A DNA stretch of 64,000 bases. It comes from JBGASG01 sp046328035. Its GTDB lineage: Bacteria; Cyanobacteriota; Vampirovibrionia; Obscuribacterales; Obscuribacteraceae. The stretch lies in contig JAXLXI010000014.1 in the NCBI GenBank assembly GCA_046328035.1, forward strand, positions 62,001 through 126,000, written 5' to 3'. The first letter of the stretch is position 1. Every line of letters begins with the position of its first letter. Below the pieces are notes generated by a model, which was given only the letters and a program-made list of their open reading frames with translations, ran no database searches and was not told the DNA's origin. Both the position numbers and the translations under genes were made by a program. Shown piece after piece: positions 24,988 through 32,760 of this stretch.

Positions 24988-26622
24988 TCAGCGAGTTCCG
25001 AAAAGAACGAGCGTCGCCGTGAACATGGCGCCGTTCCAGAGTCCGTGAGTGATCATGCAAGGCAGAAGGCTCTTCGTGCGCTCAAACAGATACGCCAGCA
25101 CAATGCCGATGGCAATCAGCCCCAGTATCCCGCCTTTGTCGAAGTGCACCAGCCCGAAAATCATGGCGCTCACCAGCACAGCCAGTGCCGGTCCTAATCT
25201 GGTACGCAAACTGCCGTAGATGAAGCCGCGAAACATCGTTTCTTCGCAGATTGGAGCCATGACGGCGATAGTCAAATAGAACATCATGATGACTATCGGA
25301 TCCGGCGCATTGGCCGCCGACATGATTTGCGAGATAACCGGGTTTTCCGAGCCCTGTGAACCCATCAGCAGGCTGGCCAGCAATGCCATGGCCAGGACCA
25401 GGGGGAAAGAGGCACACCAGCCGAGAAAGCCGCACAGGACCAGTCTCACCGGACCCAGAGTCGCCGTTCTGGTACGAAACTTCAGTGAGTTCCAGAACTT
25501 CAGCCCACGCGGGCGCAAAGCGAATATGTAGATGTAGATAAGACCCGGCACGTTGGCTATCAGGTACGTGATGGCTGTGACAATCGCCATGTTGAACGGG
25601 TCGGGCGGCAGCTTGAAACCGCCGGTCTTGATCAATTGCTGCAGTCCGACGCTTATGGCGGCTTGCGTGCAGAACCAGGCGACGAAGACTTTGTAGACAT
25701 CGAGGAGGGGGACATTCAGTCCGGCGGTCTCTGGCTCGGGAGTTTTCTTGCGGGCCATCAGCGCCAGCTCGATGAGAATCACGACGGCACCGATGATTGT
25801 TGCCAGAAAGGCAGTCACCATCACCATGATCGCGCCTAGAAACGTCCGCAGATATACGTTGTCGCGTTCGGAAATCAGGTCGTGCAGCTTGTCGTTGCCG
25901 CCCGATCTGGCATTGAGCAGGCGCAGCAAACCATCTCGATACCATCCGAACGGCAACCCATTTTCGATGGCGGCAGTCAGACTGTCGACCTCCTGGTGCG
26001 GAATGCTGTCTTTGCTGAACAGCTGATGGAGCGCTCGCCCGAGCGCCTGTATTTTGGGGTCTTTGTCTTGCTCAAGCTCGGAGGTAATCTCTTGCGGGTC
26101 GCGCAACGTGTCCGGCAGTTGCGCTTTGGGCTTGATGGGCGCGCGCATGGTCGACGGATTTTTCGCCGCGTTCTCCAGCGCCCGGTGATGGATCTCCTTC
26201 AAATAAAGCAGGGTGGCGACTTTCGCTTTGGTGACCGGGCTTTCGTCACCACGGGCGATGGCTTCCGCCAGTCCGGCTTCCGCCACATCGAAGGACTGGG
26301 AGACGTTCTGAGACTCACCGAGAAACTTGGCCTTTTCGGCATCGGAGACCTTCATGCGACTGACCAGGTCTTGCATTCCGACCTGCATGGCGTATGCAAG
26401 CCGCAATTGCAGCTCAGCCTTGTCGGCGGGCATGCTGGCAGTGCTTTTCATCACCCGACCACTGCCGCTCATGATATTGCCCAGAAACAACAGCACAACC
26501 AGGCTGGCGGCGACCAGGGTGACCGTAGACGCCACTTGCTTGCCTTTGTCTTTCGGGATAAAAAGCGCGAGCAAACCCAGCACTGCTGTGAAAATTAGCA
26601 AATACCAGATGTATTGGTGCAT
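24988..26622 (-). CDS. CPBP-family intramembrane metalloprotease
   Basis: The C-terminal ~220 residues form a CPBP (Abi) domain: ICEETMFRGFIYGSLRTR (EExxxR), IFGLVHFDKGGILGL (FxxxH) and CMITHGLWNGAMF (HxxxN), the three glutamic-type active-site motifs in membrane helices. N-terminal to that is one helix, a ~180-residue helical extracytoplasmic or cytoplasmic region (KAELQLRLAYAMQVGMQDLV), and more helices; 544 residues total, about twice a minimal CPBP protein. Such proteases process prenylated or secreted peptides in other organisms; target unknown here. Confidence 0.82.
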   Translation of the reverse strand: MHQYIWYLLIFTAVLGLLALFIPKDKGKQVASTVTLVAASLVVLLFLGNIMSGSGRVMKSTASMPADKAELQLRLAYAMQVGMQDLVSRMKVSDAEKAKFLGESQNVSQSFDVAEAGLAEAIARGDESPVTKAKVATLLYLKEIHHRALENAAKNPSTMRAPIKPKAQLPDTLRDPQEITSELEQDKDPKIQALGRALHQLFSKDSIPHQEVDSLTAAIENGLPFGWYRDGLLRLLNARSGGNDKLHDLISERDNVYLRTFLGAIMVMVTAFLATIIGAVVILIELALMARKKTPEPETAGLNVPLLDVYKVFVAWFCTQAAISVGLQQLIKTGGFKLPPDPFNMAIVTAITYLIANVPGLIYIYIFALRPRGLKFWNSLKFRTRTATLGPVRLVLCGFLGWCASFPLVLAMALLASLLMGSQGSENPVISQIMSAANAPDPIVIMMFYLTIAVMAPICEETMFRGFIYGSLRTRLGPALAVLVSAMIFGLVHFDKGGILGLIAIGIVLAYLFERTKSLLPCMITHGLWNGAMFTATLVLFGTR

Positions 26623-26758
26623 GAGAACCGGGCGTCAACTCGAATCGGGTCGGTCGGGTCAAATCGAATCAGGCAACGCATAGCATCGACTTTGGCATTG
26701 CCCCACAGGGTTCAATAATATAGCAGTTGGCAGCCTCAGCGCTGCCCCGATGGCCAGC

Positions 26759-27082
26759 CTATCCGCTGCCGTCTCCCATGGCGCCGCCGGCAAAGTGTGC
26801 GCCGAATTCGCCCATTTCGCCGAAGCCGGTGAATTCGCCGAACTCGCCGAAGCCGTCCATGCCACCATAACCGGTTGCAACGTCGTGCAAGAAGTCCTGG
26901 TCGTTATCGGAGAAGTAAGAGTCAGGCTTGGGTTGCTGATCCGGATAATAGCCCCAGGGCGAGCCCGGAACCAGCGTTTTGCGACGCAAGAACTTCGGCA
27001 ATTTGACGAAACCCAGGGAATAACAGATTGTGCCGATGATTACGACTTCGGCGACCAGGATGTTTCCCCACTGAATAGCCAT
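26759..27082 (-). CDS. Membrane-anchored protein with Gly/Phe/Glu-rich tail
   Basis: ATG 27082 with GAGGA upstream. One helix (ILVAEVVIIGTICYSLGFV), a basic stop-transfer (KFLRRK), then an acidic region and a repetitive tail of GFGEF-like units (DGFGEFGEFTGFGEMGEFG). Such low-complexity aromatic-glycine tails can self-associate, but nothing direct shows this. No family recognised. It is followed 130 bp upstream by the RHH gene on the same strand. Confidence 0.5.
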   Translation of the reverse strand: MAIQWGNILVAEVVIIGTICYSLGFVKLPKFLRRKTLVPGSPWGYYPDQQPKPDSYFSDNDQDFLHDVATGYGGMDGFGEFGEFTGFGEMGEFGAHFAGGAMGDGSG

Positions 27083-27212
27083 GTTTCCTCGCCAGGCCTG
27101 AATTGACGCATGCAATCCTAGAGGTGCCCGACATTAGAGTCAATATGGGTAGTGGGAAAAACCGCCCAAACTCAAGTGAGAGCTTGGTCATTCTGGTTTC
27201 TTTCCCAAAAGG

Positions 27213-27422
27213 CTATTCTTCGCCCAAGAGCGCGACACTGCGCACTTCGCCCTTGGCGCCGCCCTTAGGAGCGGCATTGGGCTGCGTACGCCGAAACTGT
27301 TCAATGTATCTTCTGAGCGCTTCACGTATCAAGTCGGAACGTGTGCGGTGCTCGGCTTGAGCGACATAATCAATCTGCTCAAGCAGGCCTGGTGGCAAAG
27401 CCACGAGAACTTTCTTCGGCAT
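27213..27422 (-). CDS. Ribbon-helix-helix (CopG-type) regulator
   Basis: A 69-residue protein. KKVLVALPPGLLEQIDYVAQ and RTRSDLIREALRRYIEQF form the strand-helix-helix of a MetJ/Arc/CopG fold that binds DNA as a dimer through the strand. No toxin gene is adjacent in a convincing frame, so it is not clearly an antitoxin. It may control its own region or the membrane protein gene downstream. Confidence 0.75.
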   Translation of the reverse strand: MPKKVLVALPPGLLEQIDYVAQAEHRTRSDLIREALRRYIEQFRRTQPNAAPKGGAKGEVRSVALLGEE

Positions 27423-27719
27423 TCTGCGCGGACCCTTAGGTTATGCAAGTGGAGAGGCGAAATTCAGACAAAGTGACGAAACGTATCTTAATAGAGCGGC
27501 CGCCGGTGACGAACCGTCTTACTAAGGTGCGTTTCGAAGACAATACAATCTACACTCAAGAGTGTGTTTTTAGAAGAGCTACAACCCGCATAATTACGCT
27601 TGCCGCTCGAAACTAATATGAATGTTTTTTTCGATGCTTGTAGAAAGTGCCACCAGCCAAATCCTGCTTCTCATGCTGGTTTCCAAAAGACGAATCAGTC
27701 ACTGAGTTGGTGATTTGCG
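27423..27719. other. Intergenic region without recognised gene
   Basis: About 300 bp between the divergent RHH gene and selD. Only short dyads (ACACTC-AA-GAGTGT at 27552-27565) were seen. It should hold the promoters of both genes; no clear -35/-10 pair was identified. Confidence 0.4.
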
Positions 27720-28793
27720 ATGACGCAAAATTCCGAAAACAACATTTGCAATTTAACCGATCGCGTGAAAGCCACTGGCTGTGCGGCAAAGATCAGTGCC
27801 AGCCAATTGGGGGCGATAGTACGAACGCTTCCGCAGTTTGCTTCGCCGCAATTGCTCACCAGTATTGAATCGTTCGAAGACGCAGCAGTTTACAAGCTTT
27901 CCGAAGAGCTGGCTCTGGTTCAAACCATCGACTTTTTCCCACCTGTAGTCGACGACCCGTACACGTTCGGATGCGTGGCCGCAACCAACGCACTTTCCGA
28001 TATTTATGCAATGGGAGCGACGCCGACGCTGGCTCTCAATGTGTTGGGCTTCCCTTTGTGCGATTTCCCTCTAGAAGTCGCACAGCGCATCATGGAAGGC
28101 GGAGCGCATGTCGTGCAGCAAGCCGGCGCGCTTCTGGTGGGCGGACATTCGATACAGACCACCGATTTGATCTATGGACTTTCCGTCTCGGGATTTGTGC
28201 ATCCCAACCGTATCCTTATAAATGCCGGAGCGCAGTCCGGCGACCGTATCATTTTGTGCAAAGCGATTGGCACAGGCGTTGCGCTTCTGGGCATGAAAGC
28301 CGACATATTGAGTCCGTCGGGACGCGATCGTCTTCTGGCAACGATGACGCAACTGAATGCCGCCGCGTCGCAGATTGCGCTTGCGCACGACACACATGCC
28401 TGCACTGACGTCACCGGTTTCGGATTGATCGGACACTTGCACGAAATGGCTAAAGGCAGCGGTTTGCAAGCATCTGTCAAAGCAAGCAGAATTCCGCTCT
28501 TACCCCAAGTAGCAGAGCTGGCTTCCCAGGGTCTCGTGCCGGCAGGAGCTTATGCCAATCGCAATTCGTATAAAGACATAGCCTCTGTGGATGAAACTGT
28601 CGAATTGTCGATTACCGATCTTCTTTTCGACCCACAAACGTCGGGCGGCCTGATGCTGGCTGTGCCGGAACGCGAGGTCGACTCAGTGTTGAAAGCACTG
28701 AAGCAAGCCGACTACTGCGCGGCGGAAATCGGCGAATTTCAACCAGCGGCGAGCAACATCATAAAAGGATTGGTAGAGGTGAAACAGGGATGA
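27720..28793 (+). CDS. selD: Selenide, water dikinase (selenophosphate synthase)
   Basis: Makes selenophosphate from selenide and ATP, the selenium donor for tRNA selenouridine, selenocysteine or selenium cofactors. The catalytic Cys and Lys are at TGCAAKIS (Cys21, Lys24), with Cys rather than selenocysteine. Further hallmarks: TIDFFPPVVDDPYTFGCVAA, NALSDIYAMGATPTLAL, GGHSIQTTDLIYGLSVSGFV, DVTGFGLIGHLHEMA and LLFDPQTSGGLMLAV. 357 residues is normal. It overlaps the yedF-like gene by ATGA. Confidence 0.95.
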   Translation: MTQNSENNICNLTDRVKATGCAAKISASQLGAIVRTLPQFASPQLLTSIESFEDAAVYKLSEELALVQTIDFFPPVVDDPYTFGCVAATNALSDIYAMGATPTLALNVLGFPLCDFPLEVAQRIMEGGAHVVQQAGALLVGGHSIQTTDLIYGLSVSGFVHPNRILINAGAQSGDRIILCKAIGTGVALLGMKADILSPSGRDRLLATMTQLNAAASQIALAHDTHACTDVTGFGLIGHLHEMAKGSGLQASVKASRIPLLPQVAELASQGLVPAGAYANRNSYKDIASVDETVELSITDLLFDPQTSGGLMLAVPEREVDSVLKALKQADYCAAEIGEFQPAASNIIKGLVEVKQG

Positions 28794-29431
28794 GCGAAAA
28801 AATCGACTTGCGCGGACTGACTTGCCCCGAGCCTGTGATTCGCACGAAGAAACTCTTCGACAATCACGCCGTACAATCGGTGGAGGCGCTGGTCGACGAC
28901 GAGGTATGCGTCAACAACCTGACCAGGCTGGCCGGGTCGCTGAAGGCGGGCATTTCAGTTGAGAAGGCAGACGGCTATTACCGGATCGCTATAGAAAGAA
29001 ACGCGGGCGGCGCGGGCGCAGGTGCAAACTCCAAAGCCGGCGGCGAAAGTGCCGTTTCCACTCAAGCAAGCGGTACTACAGCGGTAAGCAGCAGCACGGG
29101 CACCGTGCTGTTTCTCGCTAAAGACACATTCGGCGAAGGCGACCCCGAGTTGAGCCACACGCTGATCAACCTCTTTTTGCAAACAACCTTCGAAAGCGGT
29201 CTGCGTCCGCGGGCAATTCTCATGGCCAACTCGGGCGTCAAATTGATGGCTGCCAAATCGCAGGTGCTGCCCGTGCTCAACAGCTTTCGCGATGCGGGGG
29301 TCGAGGTGCTCGCCTGCGGGCTGTGCCTGGATTTCTATAAATTGAAGGAACAGGTGCCGACCGCCCAGATCACCAACATGTTCGCCATCTGCGAATTTCT
29401 GTTCGCCGCCGACCGGGTAATCCAGCCCTAG
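28790..29431 (+). CDS. yedF: YedF-like selenium-metabolism protein (TusA + DsrE-like domains)
   Basis: The N-terminal ~75 residues are a TusA-like domain (IDLRGLTCPEPVIRTKKLFD, with the CPxP cysteine). After a Gly/Ala/Ser linker the C-terminal ~110 residues are DsrE-like (TVLFLAKDTFGEGDPELSHT, ILMANSGVKLMA, VEVLACGLCLDFYKLKEQ). This two-domain plan and the coupling to selD match the YedF family linked to selenium use, probably in delivery of selenium to SelD or to a selenium cofactor. Precise chemistry is not established. Start overlaps selD stop. Confidence 0.88.
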   Translation: MSEKIDLRGLTCPEPVIRTKKLFDNHAVQSVEALVDDEVCVNNLTRLAGSLKAGISVEKADGYYRIAIERNAGGAGAGANSKAGGESAVSTQASGTTAVSSSTGTVLFLAKDTFGEGDPELSHTLINLFLQTTFESGLRPRAILMANSGVKLMAAKSQVLPVLNSFRDAGVEVLACGLCLDFYKLKEQVPTAQITNMFAICEFLFAADRVIQP

Positions 29432-29588
29432 ATTAACTACATCTTCGTAATTACCGCCCTGGATGGCGTTTCCGTTTCACAACTTTCTCACGAATGGCAT
29501 CGTATTCTCTCCTTGCGTTAAGGGAAGCTAGCCACGGCTCACCGCCATCGGCGGCTGGTTTTCACTTGTCCTGGGGGAATTTGGTTCC

Positions 29589-30338
29589 ATGTCTAAAACA
29601 ACATTGAATTTCGGCACAACCTTTATAAAGGGTTCCGCCGTCGAACAACTCGAAGAAGAACTGAGGGTCGGCGTACCGGTCGAACGGACCGATAAATCGA
29701 TCGTTGAGGTCGTGAGAAACGACGAAGGTCGCGTTATAGAGATCAGATATCCAAATGGATCAATCCGCGAACTGCGTTATGCCGAAGACGGCAGCCTCAA
29801 CTACATGAAAAGCTATCCCGCCCAGGTGTTCATTCGCACCGAGCCAGCCTCGAACTGGACCGATGCAAGCGGACGCCAGTGGAACGTCAAAGACATTTCC
29901 GTCAACCTCGACGGCGATATCACATTCGATACCATGACGTTCAAAGAAGTGCGCACCATCGATGGTCGCATCGAACTGCATTTCCCGAACGGCACATCGC
30001 TGATCGGGCGCGACTTCGAAGGCAGGACATTTCTGGACAAGACCGTGTATGGCGGCGATGCGGTGCGCGAATTTGGTTATGACGATGCCGGATTACTCAA
30101 TTCTCTGAAAGAACCCTCCGGTCGCATCTGGAAGCGTTCCGCCAAGGTCGACGAGAACGGCGTTGCCGACTGGATTTCGGACAGCAAAGATGTGTGGCGC
30201 GGCAAGATCGTCGCCGACCTGTTCACGACCGAGGTGCGTGCCTACCGCTATGCCGATGGCGCCATTGCCACCGTAAGTGGTACCAGCATCATTCGCGAAC
30301 AAGAATCAGGCGAACGCGACGACGTCATCCTGCTATAA
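29589..30338 (+). CDS. Cytoplasmic YD/RHS-like beta-repeat protein
   Basis: A 249-residue protein made of beta-hairpin repeats resembling YD units: VIEIRYPNGSIRELRYAEDG, GRIELHFPNGTSLIGRDFEG, AVREFGYDDAGLLNSLKEPS. Such repeats form shells in RHS toxins, but here there is no signal peptide, no toxin tail and the chain is short. The function is unknown; it may bind ligands or act as a scaffold. ATG preceded by ggggga. Single-gene unit. Confidence 0.55.
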   Translation: MSKTTLNFGTTFIKGSAVEQLEEELRVGVPVERTDKSIVEVVRNDEGRVIEIRYPNGSIRELRYAEDGSLNYMKSYPAQVFIRTEPASNWTDASGRQWNVKDISVNLDGDITFDTMTFKEVRTIDGRIELHFPNGTSLIGRDFEGRTFLDKTVYGGDAVREFGYDDAGLLNSLKEPSGRIWKRSAKVDENGVADWISDSKDVWRGKIVADLFTTEVRAYRYADGAIATVSGTSIIREQESGERDDVILL

Positions 30339-30371
30339 GGATGCTACGGCGATGAGCATCACGGCGCGATG

Positions 30372-30500
30372 TTAGTCGTTGCGCGCGAAATCGCTTTGAA
30401 AAATCTTCCAGAAGAGCACGATGGATCCCAGCCCAAGCAAAGTCAGGGCGATCCATGCGAAGTCGCACAGGCGAACGATGAGATTATGAAGTCCTTCCAT
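30372..30500 (-). CDS. 42-residue single-helix membrane microprotein
   Basis: ATG at 30500 with TAGG six bases upstream, stop TAA at 30372. One hydrophobic helix (FAWIALTLLGLGSIVLFWKI) flanked by charged ends (MEGLHNLIVRLCD and FQSDFARND). No family recognised. It lies between the convergent YD-like gene and the SCP2 gene; it could be the last gene of the latter's unit. Support is ORF, ribosome site and a clean helix only. Confidence 0.5.
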   Translation of the reverse strand: MEGLHNLIVRLCDFAWIALTLLGLGSIVLFWKIFQSDFARND

Positions 30501-30631
30501 ATGACGCCTACCAGTGCGTGCTCCTCAACCCGGACCTAAGTGTAACAGGAATTAAGCACTTCACTACCAGGAAATTACGCGGAGCGGGCGCCCCACGTGG
30601 TGTTTCTCCCCTGAGACGGTTCTATCCGGGC

Positions 30632-31048
30632 TTACTTCGCCAGAAGGTGTTCTTTGCCTTCTTCTTTGAGGACTTCAGGATACATTTTGTAGGCAGGCTT
30701 GATCGCCGGCAGCAGCGCCAGCGCCTTGGGGGTCGGTCCCTTGGAGGCGATTTTGCCCGTCATCACGGCGACCGGCACATTAACGCGTCCCATCCAGAAC
30801 TCGTGAGCGACGTCGGCCTTCATCGACATCTCAATGATCGGCTTCAAGTTGGTAGGTCCCGTCATAACTTTCAGGTCTTTGCCGTCAGAGCAGTCGATGG
30901 TCAGAAGCCCGTCCGGATCTCGGTACTTGAACTGAACGATCAATTTCGTCTCGGTGATCTGGTGGGACATGTCGGGATGAGCTTTGATCTTGTCCCAGAG
31001 TTTGGTCAAAATCGACATCAGCTCGTCAGAGCTGGAAAAAACCGCCAT
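30632..31048 (-). CDS. SCP2 sterol-carrier-like lipid-binding protein
   Basis: A 138-residue soluble protein resembling the SCP2 fold: QFKYRDPDGLLTIDCSDGKD, IEMSMKADVAHEFWMGRVNV (the MxxDVAxxFWxG signature of SCP2 proteins), AVMTGKIASKGPTPKALALL. It should bind a hydrophobic ligand such as a fatty acyl chain. It starts 3 bp after the iron alcohol dehydrogenase stop, implying a shared role in lipid or alcohol metabolism. Confidence 0.8.
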   Translation of the reverse strand: MAVFSSSDELMSILTKLWDKIKAHPDMSHQITETKLIVQFKYRDPDGLLTIDCSDGKDLKVMTGPTNLKPIIEMSMKADVAHEFWMGRVNVPVAVMTGKIASKGPTPKALALLPAIKPAYKMYPEVLKEEGKEHLLAK

Positions 31049-31051
31049 TAG

Positions 31052-32272
31052 TTAATAAGCCCCTTTTAGCAATTGCACAAGGTCTTCGACGCTTGCTTCT
31101 CTAGGATTAAACATCATAGCAGCGTCGGTCATCGCAATCTGGGCGATTTCGACAAAATCCTCCTCATCGAGTTCCGGCAGCATCAGGTCGCGCAGTTGGG
31201 TCGGCAACCCGCACTCAATCATAAGAGCCCGCACATCCTCTATAAGAAGATGGACGGCTTCCTCGTCGTTGAACGAAATTTCGGCCTGGTTGGCGCCCAG
31301 CGACATGCGGACATAACGCCAGACGCGCGCCAGCTTGGGCGCCGACTCGTTGATGTTGAAGAGCAGTCCATGCGGCAATAGCACTGCATTGGTGATGCCG
31401 TGATGCGTGCCGTACTTGGCACCGATCGTGTGCGCCAGTGCATGAATGACTCCGACGCCGGCATTGGTGAAAGCGAGCCCAGCCATGCAGCTGGCTATCA
31501 AGGTCGCCGAGCGGGCTTCCATGTCGGCACCGTTCTTGGTGGCAACCGGCAGATACTTGAACAAGAGACGCACAGCCTCCAGGGCAGTGCCGTCAGATAC
31601 GTAGTTGGCGCTGACGGCTGCCAGGCTCTCCAGGCAGTGGGTGAGCGCATCCATGCCGGTAGCGGCGGTCAGGCGCGGCGGCAACGAAACGATCAAGGCA
31701 GGGTCGAGCACCGCCACGTTAGGAAACAAAAAACGGCTGGCGAACAGTATTTTCGTATCCTGGTTTTTCACCATGGCGACGGCTGAAACTTCAGATCCGG
31801 TGCCGGCGGTGGTCGGAATTGCCACCAGCGGCTTGAGGTTTTCGTTGAAGGTGTTCATGCCTTCGTAGTCGAGAATGTCGCCGCCGAGAGAAAGCGCGAT
31901 GTTAACGATTTTGGCGGTATCCATCACCGATCCGCCGCCTACCGCAATCACGCCGTCGCAATTGTTTTTCTTCGCCAGTTCGATGGCGTTGCGGCACACC
32001 AGAAGTTCGGAATCGGAAGGCACATCATCGAAGGTTGCCACCACCGGCACACCAGCCGACTGGCAGGACTCCAAGATTGGCTGCAGCAGACCGACTTTAG
32101 TCAGGTTTTTGTCCGTGATCAAAATCGGTTTGCTGACACCGAGGTCGCTGAGAAAATCACCGACACTATATGCGGTGCCCTCACCGAAGACGATTTTCGT
32201 CGGGGTGAAGAAGCTGAACGGCGCGATGTTCTCGCTCGTCAAAAGCAATCCTGCCTCCATTGCTGTCCGCAT
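31052..32272 (-). CDS. Iron-containing alcohol dehydrogenase
   Basis: Group III (iron-dependent) NAD(P) alcohol dehydrogenase, interconverting alcohols and aldehydes. Motifs: PTKIVFGEGTAYSVGDFL, VIAVGGGSVMDTAKIVNIAL (nucleotide), PTTAGTGSEVSAVAMV, and metal ligands in GMDALTHCLESLAA and GVIHALAHTIGAKYGTHHG. 406 residues, normal length. ATG 32272 has GAGGT upstream; ATG 32260 is a possible alternative. Co-transcribed with the SCP2 gene. Substrate not known. Confidence 0.93.
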   Translation of the reverse strand: MRTAMEAGLLLTSENIAPFSFFTPTKIVFGEGTAYSVGDFLSDLGVSKPILITDKNLTKVGLLQPILESCQSAGVPVVATFDDVPSDSELLVCRNAIELAKKNNCDGVIAVGGGSVMDTAKIVNIALSLGGDILDYEGMNTFNENLKPLVAIPTTAGTGSEVSAVAMVKNQDTKILFASRFLFPNVAVLDPALIVSLPPRLTAATGMDALTHCLESLAAVSANYVSDGTALEAVRLLFKYLPVATKNGADMEARSATLIASCMAGLAFTNAGVGVIHALAHTIGAKYGTHHGITNAVLLPHGLLFNINESAPKLARVWRYVRMSLGANQAEISFNDEEAVHLLIEDVRALMIECGLPTQLRDLMLPELDEEDFVEIAQIAMTDAAMMFNPREASVEDLVQLLKGAY

Positions 32273-32760
32273 GAAACCTCGCTTTTATTTGCAGTAGCCG
32301 AGGTACAGCATGCCATGTTCTTTTCGCTTTGGACGATACATAAAAAGGGTTTAGCGCACCGCGTTGTCAACAACGGCGAAACCCTGATGCCTAGCGCATC
32401 TACAAAGACACATCGATTGCGATTGATTTGCATATACATGTGCTATCGCTGTCTTGAAGCTCGTCCTCACTGATCGCCATTAGTTGTCGCTTTGCGCGGT
32501 TCTGCGAAATTCTGACAGAAGCAAGAAATTTTTTTGGACGAAACCGGCTGCATGATGGTGGCAATTTGACCTATATATACAGTTTACCGATTTTTAATCA
32601 CTCTTGGAAAGCAGCCAATCCCGCGACCATTCAATGCTTCAAACTACTGGCAACCCTGTTCCTTATAAGGGTTGACAGAAGGGACGCTCCCGGTAGGGTA
32701 AGCTAGTCCAGCCCAATCCTGTTAAAAGGGAAATGGGCAGGCACTAGATGGAGACTTTGA
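32273..32760. other. Long intergenic region between divergent genes
   Basis: About 490 bp, A/T-richer than its neighbours, with no convincing ORF. It contains a possible promoter for the LptD-like gene (see 32672-32699) and A/T tracts (32527-32535, 32571-32600). Unexplained otherwise. Confidence 0.4.
32672..32699 (+). promoter_or_regulatory. Candidate sigma-70 promoter for the LptD-like gene
   Basis: Consensus -35 box TTGACA at 32672-32677, then 16 bp and a weak -10 TAGGGT at 32694-32699, 61 bp before the start codon. The -10 match is poor, so this is tentative. Confidence 0.35.

Noticed and set aside
27213..27422. Toxin-antitoxin module
   Set aside because: The RHH protein looks like an antitoxin, but no toxin-sized partner with a known fold lies next to it.
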